Of a stretch of DNA of 64,000 bases, positions 9,065-17,610 are shown one piece after another. This DNA is from Pseudarthrobacter sp. NamB4 (GTDB taxonomy: Bacteria; Actinomycetota; Actinomycetes; Actinomycetales; Micrococcaceae), in assembly GCF_005796185.1 (NCBI RefSeq), contig NZ_VAHM01000004.1, positions 124,001-188,000 of the forward strand. Direction: 5' to 3'. Below the pieces are notes generated by a model that saw only the letters and a program-made list of their open reading frames with translations, searched no databases and was not told the DNA's origin. The translations under genes were made by a program, and so were the position numbers. Each line of letters opens with the position of its first letter. Within the stretch, counting starts at the first letter, position 1.

Positions 9065-9790
9065 ATGCCAGTCGTACTGGAACACCTGGGCAAGCGCTTC
9101 GGCGACGGCGCCCCGGTACTGGACGACGTCAACGCCAACATCGCGAAGGGCGAGTTCGTTGCCCTCCTCGGTGCATCCGGCTGCGGCAAGTCCACGCTGC
9201 TGAACATCATTGCGGGACTGGAAGCGCCGACGTCGGGCGCCCTGGAAGTTCCCAGCGATGGTGCAGCCTTTATGTTCCAGGACGCCGCCCTGTTTCCCTG
9301 GCTCACTGCCCGGGAGAACATCGAACTGGCCCTGAAGTTCCGCGGCGTTGGTAAGTCCGAGCGCCGGACCAAGGCACAGGAGCTGCTGGAACTGGTGCAC
9401 CTGGGAAACGCGGGGGACAAGCGCCCGCACGAGCTGTCCGGCGGCATGCGCCAGCGCGTTTCGCTCGCCCGGTCGTTGGCCCAGGACCGGCAGCTGCTGC
9501 TCATGGATGAGCCGTTCGCGGCTCTGGACGCAATCACCCGCGACCTGCTGCATGACGAGCTGGAGCGGATCTGGAAGGAAACCGGACGCACCATCGTCTT
9601 CGTCACCCACAACGTCCGCGAAGCCGTCCGGCTGGGCCAGCGCGTGCTGCTGCTGTCCTCCCGTCCCGGCCGCGTGGTCCAGGAATGGGCCGTCACCGAG
9701 GAACACCGAACCGACGCCGGGCTCGCCGGCCAGCTGACCGGGGTCATCACCGCCCGGCTGCGGGAGGAGATTCGCCGCCATGCCAAGTAA
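9065..9790 (+). CDS. ABC transporter ATP-binding protein (SsuB-like)
   Basis: 241 residues. Walker A GASGCGKST, signature LSGGMRQR, Walker B LLLMDEPF and the switch His in VTHNVREA are intact. It powers the transporter encoded by the flanking genes. The ATG at 9065 follows AAGGACGG. Its last codons overlap the permease start by 11 bases, so the two are probably coupled. Confidence 0.9.
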   Translation: MPVVLEHLGKRFGDGAPVLDDVNANIAKGEFVALLGASGCGKSTLLNIIAGLEAPTSGALEVPSDGAAFMFQDAALFPWLTARENIELALKFRGVGKSERRTKAQELLELVHLGNAGDKRPHELSGGMRQRVSLARSLAQDRQLLLMDEPFAALDAITRDLLHDELERIWKETGRTIVFVTHNVREAVRLGQRVLLLSSRPGRVVQEWAVTEEHRTDAGLAGQLTGVITARLREEIRRHAK

Positions 9791-10727
9791 TCCCACGCCC
9801 CTTGCAGAAGCGCCGTCCGAGCCTGCCGAAAGCCAGCACATCCATGCCGCTTTGACGAGGACTTCAACCGGCAGGGAGGACCTCCGGGAACTTGAGTCCG
9901 GGCTGGACTCGCTCCAGTCGGATGCCGAGCGCAAGCACCGGATCGAGTGGAGCCGGATCCTCCTGCCGGTTGCCGCGCTGGTGGTCCTGGTGCTCGTCTG
10001 GCAGTTCTATGTCTCGCTCGGGGTGAAGCGCCGGGACCTGGTGCCCGGGCCGCTCGACGTGGTCACCCAGATGGGCGTCCTGTGGAATGAGGGCAAACTC
10101 CAGGAAGCCGTGTGGACGTCCCTGCAGCGCGGGCTGGCGGGGTTCCTGATTTCGGTGGCAATCGCTACGCCGGTTGGCCTGCTGCTGGCCCAGGTTGCCC
10201 CGCTGCGCCGCGCCTTCGGCCCTTTGATTTCCGGCCTGCAGGTGCTGCCTTCCGTCGCCTGGGTGCCCGCGGCCATTATCTGGTTCGGCCTCACCGACGC
10301 CACCGTGTACTTCGTGGTCTTCATGGGCGCCATCCCCTCCATCATCAACGGGCTTATCTCGGGGGTGGACCAGATTCCGCCGCAGTACCGCCGGGTGGGG
10401 ACCGTCCTGGGCGCCTCGCGGCTGCAAATGGCGCTGCAGGTCATCCTCCCGGCCGCGCTGCCTGGCTACCTGGGCGGGCTGAAGCAGGGCTGGGCATTCT
10501 CATGGCGTTCGCTCATGGCCGCGGAGATTATCGCGGTGGGCGGCACCATCGGCTTCGGCCTGGGCTCGCTGCTGGACCAGGGCCGCATCCTGTCCGACAT
10601 GACCGTGGTGATGTCGGCAATCCTGCTGATCCTCGCCGTCGGCATTTTGATCGAACTGCTGGTGTTCGGGCCTATCGAGAAGCGCCTCCTGCGCCGCCGT
10701 GGCCTGTTGGCGGGCAGCACCCGGTAG
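9780..10727 (+). CDS. ABC transporter permease (SsuC-like)
   Basis: 315 residues. A charged N-terminal region of about 55 residues precedes six or so hydrophobic segments. The inner-membrane permease EAA loop is visible around GTVLGASRLQMALQVILPAA, and the family is BPD_transp_1 of the nitrate/sulfonate type. It overlaps the ATPase gene by 11 bases and ends before a strong hairpin, closing a three-gene operon. Confidence 0.9.
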   Translation: MPSNPTPLAEAPSEPAESQHIHAALTRTSTGREDLRELESGLDSLQSDAERKHRIEWSRILLPVAALVVLVLVWQFYVSLGVKRRDLVPGPLDVVTQMGVLWNEGKLQEAVWTSLQRGLAGFLISVAIATPVGLLLAQVAPLRRAFGPLISGLQVLPSVAWVPAAIIWFGLTDATVYFVVFMGAIPSIINGLISGVDQIPPQYRRVGTVLGASRLQMALQVILPAALPGYLGGLKQGWAFSWRSLMAAEIIAVGGTIGFGLGSLLDQGRILSDMTVVMSAILLILAVGILIELLVFGPIEKRLLRRRGLLAGSTR

Positions 10728-10747
10728 CGCCTTCATCGTGACGGCCA

Positions 10748-10779
10748 AAGCCCGACGGCGACCTCCCGCCGTCGGGCTT
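10748..10779 (+). terminator. Terminator after the sulfonate-type ABC operon
   Basis: A perfect 13-bp stem, AAGCCCGACGGCG with CGCCGTCGGGCTT, encloses a 6-base loop and is followed by CGTTGTGCTT. Confidence 0.75.
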
Positions 10780-10800
10780 CGTTGTGCTTGATGACCACAT

Positions 10801-10880
10801 GCGTAACTTATGGCCGCCCCGCGCTGCCTCCGCCCTGTAGTTGCAGGGGCCGGCCCCCGCGGCTGTCCCAAGAGTTACGC
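10801..10880. promoter_or_regulatory. Inverted GCGTAAC / GTTACGC pair before the CysM-like gene
   Basis: GCGTAAC (10801-10807) and its exact complement GTTACGC (10874-10880) face each other 66 bases apart in the gap before the gene at 10999. GTTACGCAA resembles GTGACGCAA at the sulfite reductase promoter. Possible sites of the same regulator; weak evidence alone. Confidence 0.25.
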
Positions 10881-10998
10881 AATCCGGTCGCATCCCCGAC
10901 TCGAGCGCCACTGGTGCCCCGATCCAGCAGGGGTATACCGTAAGTTTCATCCGGCAACTCTCCTGAGACCGGGCGGACGGTAAGTTCGAGGCGGGAAC

Positions 10999-11940
10999 AT
11001 GGAACGTGCGGCGGAGGCAAGCGAGGGCGTCCTGGCGGGGATTGGTTCCACACCACTGGTCGAGCTGCGGAAAGTGGTGCCGCAGGGGTCAGCGCGGGTG
11101 CTGGCGAAGCTGGAATTCGCCAACCCTACCGGAAGCATGAAGGACAGGATGGCCGTGGCTGCGGTCAAAGCCGCAGAAGCACGCGGTGATATCAGCCCGG
11201 GCGACACCGTGGTCGAGTACACCGCCGGAACAACAGGCATCTCGCTCGCGTTGGCCTGCGCGGCCAAGGGCTACCGGCTGCATGTCGTTTTCTCGGACGC
11301 TTTCAGCGACGAAAAGCGCCGCACCATGGAGGCCCTGGGGGCAACGGTCGAGGACGTGCCCAGTGACCGTGGGCGCATCACTGAAACCTTGATCAAGGCG
11401 ATGATCGCCCGCGCCGGTGAGTTAAGCGCCCAGCCGGGCCACTGGGCCTGCGACCAGCTCAACAACCGTGACGCCATCACCGGCTACCTGGCCCTGGGTG
11501 AGGAAATCTGGCAGCAGTCGAATGGCCGGATGGACGCCTTCGTCCAGTCTGTCGGAACTGCCCACTCCATCCACGGTGCGGCCCGCGCCCTGCGCCGGCA
11601 CCTGCCTGCGCTGAGGGTCGTCGCCGTCGAGCCGGCTGAGTCGTCCGTACTCTCCGGCGGCCCTACTGGCTCCCACCGAATAGAAGGAATCGGGATCGGC
11701 TTCACGCCGCCGCTATGGGAACCGGAGGAGGTGGATGCCATAGAACTGGTCTCTTCCGAGGATGCAATGGCGATGGGCCGCCGCCTCGCCCGGGAGGAAG
11801 GAATTTTCGCCGGTACCTCCTCAGGAGGAAATGTTGTTGCCGCGTTGCGCGTAGCCGAACAGCTGGGTCCGGACGCAACTGTCGTCACCATCATGGTTGA
11901 CTCCGGCTTCCGCTATCTCAGCACTGGGCTGTACGGGTAG
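10999..11940 (+). CDS. Cysteine synthase-family PLP enzyme (CysM/CysK-like)
   Basis: 313 residues of the fold-type II PLP family. The Schiff-base lysine is in NPTGSMKDRM (about residue 50) and the phosphate loop is GTSSGGN. The usual TSGNTG substrate loop reads TAGTTG here, so the asparagine that normally contacts the PLP ring oxygen is threonine. Its site between sulfur operons suggests cysteine synthesis from an activated serine and sulfide, but the altered loop makes another beta-replacement or a desulfhydrase reaction possible. A second family member, cystathionine beta-synthase at 48781, keeps the normal TSGNTG. Confidence 0.8.
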   Translation: MERAAEASEGVLAGIGSTPLVELRKVVPQGSARVLAKLEFANPTGSMKDRMAVAAVKAAEARGDISPGDTVVEYTAGTTGISLALACAAKGYRLHVVFSDAFSDEKRRTMEALGATVEDVPSDRGRITETLIKAMIARAGELSAQPGHWACDQLNNRDAITGYLALGEEIWQQSNGRMDAFVQSVGTAHSIHGAARALRRHLPALRVVAVEPAESSVLSGGPTGSHRIEGIGIGFTPPLWEPEEVDAIELVSSEDAMAMGRRLAREEGIFAGTSSGGNVVAALRVAEQLGPDATVVTIMVDSGFRYLSTGLYG

Positions 11941-11981
11941 AGGTGCCTGCCCGCCCTGAAACCATCTGAAAGACTGGCGCC

Positions 11982-12446
11982 ATGACCGTGAGCTTCGTGT
12001 GCCGCACCGAATCCGACCTTCCGCCGGAGCAGCTCTTCGACTTGGCCCGCAGCGTTGACGTGCACGTGGATTCCCAGAAGGGAACGGGGGAGCGGGCAGT
12101 GGCCGGTGTGACGTCAGGGTTGATCGGGCACGGCCAGGAGGTCACGTGGCGGGCCCGGCACTTCGGGCTCCCGCTCACCATGACCAGCCGCATCACCCAC
12201 TTTGACTACCCCAGGAGCTTTTTGGACGAGCAAGTCCGGGGCCCGTTCAAGTCCTTCCGTCACATCCACGGGTTCGAAGCCACGGCCGGCGGCAGCATCA
12301 TGACCGACCAGGTTGAATTCACGGCGCCGTTCGGGCTCCTGGGACGGGTCCTGGAGCAGGTGGTCCTGCGCCGGTACCTGCAGCGGCTGATCCGGGAGCG
12401 CGGCCGGTACCTTGCCGGTGCGGGCAGCCGAACCGGGGGACTTTGA
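11982..12446 (+). CDS. SRPBCC (START-like) superfamily protein
   Basis: 154 residues with the pattern of a polyketide-cyclase/SRPBCC domain: an N-terminal strand (SFVCRTESDLP), the helix PEQLFDLARSVDVHV, a central WRARHFGLPLTMTSRIT and a final long helix. Such folds bind hydrophobic ligands; no ligand can be named. A small independent unit between the CysM-like gene and the cysG promoter. Confidence 0.7.
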   Translation: MTVSFVCRTESDLPPEQLFDLARSVDVHVDSQKGTGERAVAGVTSGLIGHGQEVTWRARHFGLPLTMTSRITHFDYPRSFLDEQVRGPFKSFRHIHGFEATAGGSIMTDQVEFTAPFGLLGRVLEQVVLRRYLQRLIRERGRYLAGAGSRTGGL

Positions 12447-12531
12447 CACGGACGCGCCGGGTGCCACGCCAACCCCGCCGCATTCCCCGCCAAAGTGCCC
12501 CGGATGGAGCACGACGGCGGGCGGTTGGCTA

Positions 12532-12603
12532 TGTGACGCAGCGTTACCTCGCGTGAACTGGTGTTGCTCGGCCTTTGTGGGCGATTGTGACGCGGCCTAC
12601 CGT
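12532..12603 (+). promoter_or_regulatory. cysG promoter with two TGTGACGC boxes, probably leaderless
   Basis: TTGTGG (12575-12580), 17 bases, TACCGT (12598-12603), 6 bases and ATG at 12610 match the sulfite reductase promoter nearly base for base from GCCTTTGTG onward. TGTGACGC occurs at 12532-12539, where it forms an imperfect palindrome GTGACGC-A-GCGTTAC, and at 12586-12593 inside the spacer. Confidence 0.55.
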
Positions 12604-12609
12604 TGATTC

Positions 12610-13884
12610 ATGGCGATTCAGGATATCTACCCCACAGCGCTGCGGCTGCTCGGCCGTCCCGTGCTGGTGGTGGGCGGCGGCCCCGTGGCTGCCCGCCGCG
12701 CCAAGGGACTGCTCGACGCCGGTGCAGTGGTCACCGTCGTGGCTCCGGTTGCCTCGCCCGGGCTGAAGGACATGTCCGACGCCGGCCTCCTCACCTGGCA
12801 GCAGCGCCCGTACCTTTCACAGGACGTCGAGGGCGTCTGGTTCGTCCAGACCGCCACCGGTGATCCTGCAGTGGATGCCCAGGTTTCCACCGACGCCGAG
12901 GCGCAGCGCGTCTGGTGCGTCAACGCCTCCGACCATGAAGCCTCCGCTGCCTGGACCCCGGCTGTTGCGGAAGTGGATGACGTCAAGATCGCAGTGAACG
13001 CCGGGGGAGACCCGAGCCGCGCCATGGCAGTGCGCGACGCCGTTGCTACCGCCCTGGAAACGGGCGACCTTCCGTTGCGCCGCCGACGCGCCGCCCGGAC
13101 CGGCTCCGTTGCCCTGGTGGGCGGCGGACCCGGCGACACCGGGCTCATTACCGTCCGCGGCCGCCGGCTCCTGGGCCAGGCCGACGTCGTAGTTGCCGAC
13201 CGTCTCGGCCCGCGCGAACTCCTGAACGAACTGGCGCCGGACGTCCGCGTCATCGAGGTCGGCAAGACGCCCGGCCACCATCCTGTGCCGCAGGCAGAGA
13301 TCAATCGGATCCTGGTCGAGGAAGCCCTGCACGGCCACCGCGTGGTCAGGCTAAAAGGGGGCGACCCCTACGTCCTGGGCCGCGGCGGCGAGGAAGCGGA
13401 ATACTGCCGCCAGCACGGCGTCGAGGTTGAGGTGGTCTCCGGTGTCACGTCCGCGATTTCCGTCCCCGCCGCCGCCGGCATACCCGTCACCCACCGGGGC
13501 CTGGCCAAGGGCTTCAGCGTGGTCACCGGCCACGAAGAACTGTCCGAAGTTCCGGCCCGCGCGGACCACACCATCGTCCTGCTGATGGGCGTCGGCCAGC
13601 TTCGTGAGTCCGCGTCCGCGCTGGGCGAAGCCGGGCTGCCCGGTGACACCCCGGTTGGTATCGTAGAGAACGGCTATTTGCCGGACCAGCGCGTGACGAT
13701 TGGCACGCTTGGTTCCATTGCCGACCAGGCGGAAGCCGCCGGCGTCGCAAATCCCGCAGTGATTGTCATCGGTGACGTGGTGCGCGTGAGCCCCTTCGCG
13801 CCGTTGCACTTCAAAACCGCTGACTACAGCACCACCACACCGAACAAGCCCCGCACCACCAAGCCCCGAGTCCTCACCACCTAG
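12610..13884 (+). CDS. cysG: Siroheme synthase: uroporphyrinogen-III methyltransferase with precorrin-2 dehydrogenase domain
   Basis: 424 residues. Residues 1-150 form the NAD-binding precorrin-2 dehydrogenase domain (VLVVGGGPVAARRAKGLL). Residues 165-405 form the SAM-dependent methyltransferase (VALVGGGPGDTGLITVRG, then VRLKGGDPYVLGRGGEE). It makes precorrin-2 from uroporphyrinogen III and oxidises it to sirohydrochlorin; iron insertion may fall to the separate chelatase at the left edge. It feeds siroheme to sulfite reductase and shares its promoter layout. The fprA gene follows 30 bases downstream. Confidence 0.92.
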   Translation: MAIQDIYPTALRLLGRPVLVVGGGPVAARRAKGLLDAGAVVTVVAPVASPGLKDMSDAGLLTWQQRPYLSQDVEGVWFVQTATGDPAVDAQVSTDAEAQRVWCVNASDHEASAAWTPAVAEVDDVKIAVNAGGDPSRAMAVRDAVATALETGDLPLRRRRAARTGSVALVGGGPGDTGLITVRGRRLLGQADVVVADRLGPRELLNELAPDVRVIEVGKTPGHHPVPQAEINRILVEEALHGHRVVRLKGGDPYVLGRGGEEAEYCRQHGVEVEVVSGVTSAISVPAAAGIPVTHRGLAKGFSVVTGHEELSEVPARADHTIVLLMGVGQLRESASALGEAGLPGDTPVGIVENGYLPDQRVTIGTLGSIADQAEAAGVANPAVIVIGDVVRVSPFAPLHFKTADYSTTTPNKPRTTKPRVLTT

Positions 13885-13914
13885 CCACTGGACCGAAGAA
13901 AAAGGAACACAGCC

Positions 13915-15381
13915 GTGTCATCAAGCACTCCCGTAGGTTCTGCCGAACGTCCGCTGCGCGTTGCCGTTGTGGGCTCCGGCCCGGCCGGCGTCTACGCCGC
14001 CGACATCCTCACCAAGAGCGAAGCCGTCAAGAGCGGCGAGCTGACCGTGAGCATCGACCTGTTCGACCGCTACCCGGCACCCTACGGCCTGATCCGCTAC
14101 GGCGTGGCCCCGGACCACCCCCGCATCAAGGGCATCGTCAACGCCCTGCACAAGGTCCTGGACCGCGGCGACATCCGCTTCTTCGGCAACGTGGACTACG
14201 GCACGGACCTCACCATCGAGGACCTGCGCACGCACTACGACGCCGTCATCTTCGCCACCGGCGCCATCAAGGACGCAGACCTGAACATCCCCGGCATCGA
14301 GCTTGAGGGTTCCTTCGGCGGCGCAGACTTCGTCTCCTGGTACGACGGCCACCCGGACGTCCCCCGCGAATGGCCGCTGGACGCCAAGGAAATCGCCGTG
14401 ATCGGCAATGGCAACGTGGCCCTGGACGTGGCCCGCGTCCTGTCCAAGCACGCGGACGACCTGGTCACCACCGAAATCCCGGACAACGTCTACGCCGGAC
14501 TGAAGGCCTCGCCCGTCACTGACGTGCACGTCTTCGGCCGCCGCGGCCCCGCCCAGGTCAAGTTCACCCCGCTGGAGCTGCGCGAACTGTCCCACTCCAA
14601 GGACGTAGACATCATCCTGTACCCGGAGGACTTCGAGTTCGACGAGGAATCGGACCGCCAGATCCAGACCAACAACCAGACCAAGACCATGGTGGGCACC
14701 CTCACCAACTGGATCGCCGAGCAGCCCGAGGATCTTTCCGAGCTGAAGGCTTCCCGCCGCCTGCACCTGCACTTCCTGCACAGCCCGGTGGCGATCTATG
14801 ACGACGCCGAGACGCCGGGCAAGGTGGCCGGCATCAAGTTCGAGCGCACCGAGCTGGACGGCACGGGTAATGCCCGGGGCACCGGCGAGTATGTGGATTA
14901 CCCGGTCCAGGCCGTGTACCGCGCCATCGGCTACTTTGGTTCGGCCCTGCCGGAGATCGAGTTCGACCACAAGAAGGGTGTCATCCCGAACGATGGCGGC
15001 CGCGTCCTGGACGCCTCCGGCACCCATGTGCCGGGCATCTACGCCACGGGCTGGATCAAGCGTGGTCCGGTCGGCCTGATCGGCCACACCAAGGGTGACG
15101 CCCTCGAAACCGTCACTTATCTGCTGGAAGACCGGGAGAACCTGCCGGTGGCCAGCGTCCCCGGGGAGGACGCCGTCGTCGAACTGCTGGACTCCCGCGG
15201 CGTGAAGTTCACCAGCTGGGAAGGCTGGCTGGCCCTGGACGCCCACGAACTGGCCCTCGGCGCCGCGGCCACCGAGGCCGGCGGTTCGCACGGCGTTGAG
15301 GTCAAGCGTGAGCGCATCAAGGTGGTGCCGCGCGAGGACATGGTCAACATCTCGCGTGATGGTGTTGCCGCGCAGGTCTAG
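13915..15381 (+). CDS. fprA: Ferredoxin/flavodoxin-NADP+ reductase, FprA type (copy 1)
   Basis: 488 residues from a GTG start with AAAGGA 8 bases upstream. The FAD motif VAVVGSGPAGVYAADIL is at the N-terminus and the NADPH motif AVIGNGNVALDVARVL follows near residue 160; the end has ATGWIKRGPVGLIGHTKGD. This adrenodoxin-reductase-like enzyme passes electrons from NADPH to ferredoxin. Placement 30 bases after cysG suggests it serves sulfite reductase, as fpr2 does in the Corynebacterium glutamicum sulfur cluster. A close paralogue is at 31815. Confidence 0.92.
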   Translation: MSSSTPVGSAERPLRVAVVGSGPAGVYAADILTKSEAVKSGELTVSIDLFDRYPAPYGLIRYGVAPDHPRIKGIVNALHKVLDRGDIRFFGNVDYGTDLTIEDLRTHYDAVIFATGAIKDADLNIPGIELEGSFGGADFVSWYDGHPDVPREWPLDAKEIAVIGNGNVALDVARVLSKHADDLVTTEIPDNVYAGLKASPVTDVHVFGRRGPAQVKFTPLELRELSHSKDVDIILYPEDFEFDEESDRQIQTNNQTKTMVGTLTNWIAEQPEDLSELKASRRLHLHFLHSPVAIYDDAETPGKVAGIKFERTELDGTGNARGTGEYVDYPVQAVYRAIGYFGSALPEIEFDHKKGVIPNDGGRVLDASGTHVPGIYATGWIKRGPVGLIGHTKGDALETVTYLLEDRENLPVASVPGEDAVVELLDSRGVKFTSWEGWLALDAHELALGAAATEAGGSHGVEVKRERIKVVPREDMVNISRDGVAAQV

Positions 15382-15456
15382 AAAACAGCTTCAAAAAGAA
15401 GGCCGGCAGGGCGGGAGGGAAGTTCCCGGGCTGCCGGCCTTCTTCGTCAACCGGGG

Positions 15457-15897
15457 CTATTTACCGGCACCGCCTGCGGCCATGAGTTCCAGCCGCTTGA
15501 GCGTCTCACGGTTCCGCACGGTGATCATGGGGTCCCGCAGGAACTTGGGCATCAGTTTCCCGGGCCCTCGGATGGCGTCCTCGGCCATGGTGACCTTGCA
15601 GGTATCGCCCTGGTCCTCCAGCGTGATGGCCACTCTTGCTTCCCCCAGCGGCCAGCCTCTCGCCACAATCTCAAGCGAGCGTTCGGGCTCCACCGATGTC
15701 ACGCTGGTGCTGTCATTGATCAGGAAGGGCCAAGCGCCCACGGAATGGTGCAGCCGTGAACCGGCGTGCGGCCAGAGGTCGTCCACTGCCCGGATCCGGG
15801 AGGCACCCACCACCCAGCCGGAGTAGAGCCAGCCGTCGGCAATCACCCGCCAGACGTCTGCGGCGGGGCAGTTGAACACCTGGGACACAGTTGCCAT
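15457..15897 (-). CDS. SRPBCC family protein
   Basis: 146 residues. The ATG at 15897 is preceded by AAAGGAAG at good spacing. The sequence VFNCPAADVWRVIADGWLYSGWVVGASRIR is spread over a typical SRPBCC/polyketide-cyclase fold and ends with a long helix. The frame is open far upstream of the ATG with no stop, so it is continuous with the C-terminal half of the frameshifted gene ahead of it. Fourth and last gene of a minus-strand operon; ligand unknown. Confidence 0.75.
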   Translation of the reverse strand: MATVSQVFNCPAADVWRVIADGWLYSGWVVGASRIRAVDDLWPHAGSRLHHSVGAWPFLINDSTSVTSVEPERSLEIVARGWPLGEARVAITLEDQGDTCKVTMAEDAIRGPGKLMPKFLRDPMITVRNRETLKRLELMAAGGAGK

Positions 15898-16751
15898 GGT
15901 CTTCCTTTCTGTTGCCGCTGTGCCGGCAAGGCCGGCCGCGGAGTGGTCCGCTGGGGTGGAGGGTACGACGGCGGCTGGGGCCTTGCGCTGCGCCGCCAGG
16001 TAGGAGCGCTCCCGCAGGCGCCGGCTCCACCCGTAGGCCTGCAGCCCCGGGGGCTGGTTCGCGAGCGGGTCGAAGCGGAGGGACGTGTCGCCCGGGCGGG
16101 GGCTGGCATGGAGGCGGAGCTCGCCGCACTGGCGCCACGCCCGGCAGGCCTGGCCCAGTACAGTCCGAGCACCCACTCGCCGGTTGCCAATGACCCTTCG
16201 CGCAACTCCATGGTCCGCACCCCCAGAAGGACCGGGCCTTTCGGCCCCCGGTACGGCATGAGGGTTGTCAGGGTGGCGCTGGCGACGTCAAGTTTCGGCT
16301 GGAGCAGGAACCGGCCGGGAACCCGCCAGCCCGTGGAGGAGAACAGGATGTCGGCAGGGCTGCCGGTGGCTGCATGGCCGCTGGACGAAGAACCGGGATT
16401 CGGGGTGAGGCGCAGTGCCAGGCCCAGGACGTCCGGCAAGGACTGCGGCAGCCCGGCCGACCTGGAGAACCTCGCCTGGACGGTGTCCAGCCCCGGGGCG
16501 TCCAGCCAATCCACTCCGCTTGGCTCGTGCCCGCTGCCGGTCCTAACCAGCTCCCCGGAGAGTCCCAGGCCGTCCGGATGGATGGGCCGGTCGGGCCGTG
16601 CCAGCTTCACGAGCCGGAAAAGTCCCGCGAAGGCGCGGCCGGCGGCCTCCGTGACGGCGGGAGCCGGATCCCCGCGCATGCCCAAGGCAGAACCCGGGGC
16701 CAGGCCGGCGCCGTCGTCCGTTGTCTGTTCACTCAGCACGTGCTGCGTCAT
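15898..16751 (-). pseudogene. Frameshifted actinobacterial protein of the group sometimes called phosphodiesterase
   Basis: The first 200 residues (with IHPDGLGLSGEL, SGVDWLD and LPDVLGLALRL) read in one frame. Near 16140 the meaningful frame changes: WVLGLYWARPAG continues one frame over as WRQCGELRLHASPRPG and then RFDPLANQPPGL...RRLRERSY, the expected C-terminus. One missing G in a G run on the coding strand explains it. The second frame then runs without a stop into the next gene. It may be a real mutation, programmed slippage or a sequencing error. The phosphodiesterase label for this family is unproven. Confidence 0.65.
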
Positions 16752-16779
16752 GCTTAACCCCTACCCACAAAAAGCGGAA

Positions 16780-17607
16780 CTACATGCGTCCGAACCGCGA
16801 CCGGATCAGGGCGAAGATGCCGTAGGCGATGAACCCGGCCCCGATGGCGACCAACAGGTACGGCCCCCAGGGATGGTCACGGAGGGCTTTGAGGCTACCG
16901 TCGAGGCCGGTGGATTCATCCGGGTTGTGCTTGGCGGCGGCTATGACGAACAGGAGTCCGGTGAGGACCAGGGCCACGCCCTTGGAGATGTGGCCGGTTA
17001 TGCCCAGGCCGTCAATGATCCTGCCCCGCCGTCTGCCGTCGAAATAGAAAAGTTCCTCCTTGAAGCCCCGCCGGACGCCCTTCCACACGAAGTAGATGCC
17101 GATGCCCACGGTGGTCAGTCCCAGCGCCACAAGGGTCCACAGCCCCCAGGGCGTGGCCATCAGTGAGGCACTGAAGTCCCGGGTGCTTTCGCTGGAATCG
17201 CCCCGCAGCCCTACCGCAAAGCCGGCGAAGCTCACCCCAACGCTGCTGTAGGCGATGGCCAGGAAGCCCGAGGAAATCAGCTTGGCCACCCGTTCCTTGC
17301 GGGGGGCGCGGCGCATTCGCAGGGTGGCCTCGCTTGCCTGCCAGAGACCTAGGCCGAAACATGCAAGGACGCAGGCCCACATCACCAGCGGGCCCCACGC
17401 ATTGGCCGCCAGCTGTTCAATCGCCCCGGTGGGTTCCGCTTCCCCGGGCTGGCCGAAAGCAACGGCGATGGCGATGGCACCGATGATCACGTGGAGCAGT
17501 GCCATGACGGCGAATCCCGCGCGCGCCAGGACGTCGAGGACCTTGTGGTTGGATGCCTCCTCGACCGCGTCGGCGGCCTGGCTGAGGGTGGATTCCCCGT
17601 CGGACAT
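16780..17607 (-). CDS. DUF1206 membrane protein
   Basis: 275 residues with three repeats of a two-helix unit, each carrying a conserved G.AR/GHISKG-type start (LARAGFAVMALLHVIIGA, FLAIAYSSVGVSFAG, GITGHISKGVALVLTG), which is the DUF1206 layout. Six membrane segments in all. Function unknown; the family is common in actinobacteria and cyanobacteria. It starts 4 bases after the stop of the small gene upstream and ends 28 bases before the frameshifted gene. Confidence 0.85.
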   Translation of the reverse strand: MSDGESTLSQAADAVEEASNHKVLDVLARAGFAVMALLHVIIGAIAIAVAFGQPGEAEPTGAIEQLAANAWGPLVMWACVLACFGLGLWQASEATLRMRRAPRKERVAKLISSGFLAIAYSSVGVSFAGFAVGLRGDSSESTRDFSASLMATPWGLWTLVALGLTTVGIGIYFVWKGVRRGFKEELFYFDGRRRGRIIDGLGITGHISKGVALVLTGLLFVIAAAKHNPDESTGLDGSLKALRDHPWGPYLLVAIGAGFIAYGIFALIRSRFGRM

Positions 17608-17610
17608 CGG

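Noticed and set aside
7750-9867. 705-codon minus-strand frame across the ABC transporter
   Set aside because: Spans two real plus-strand genes and an intergenic promoter; Ser/Arg-rich, no motif.
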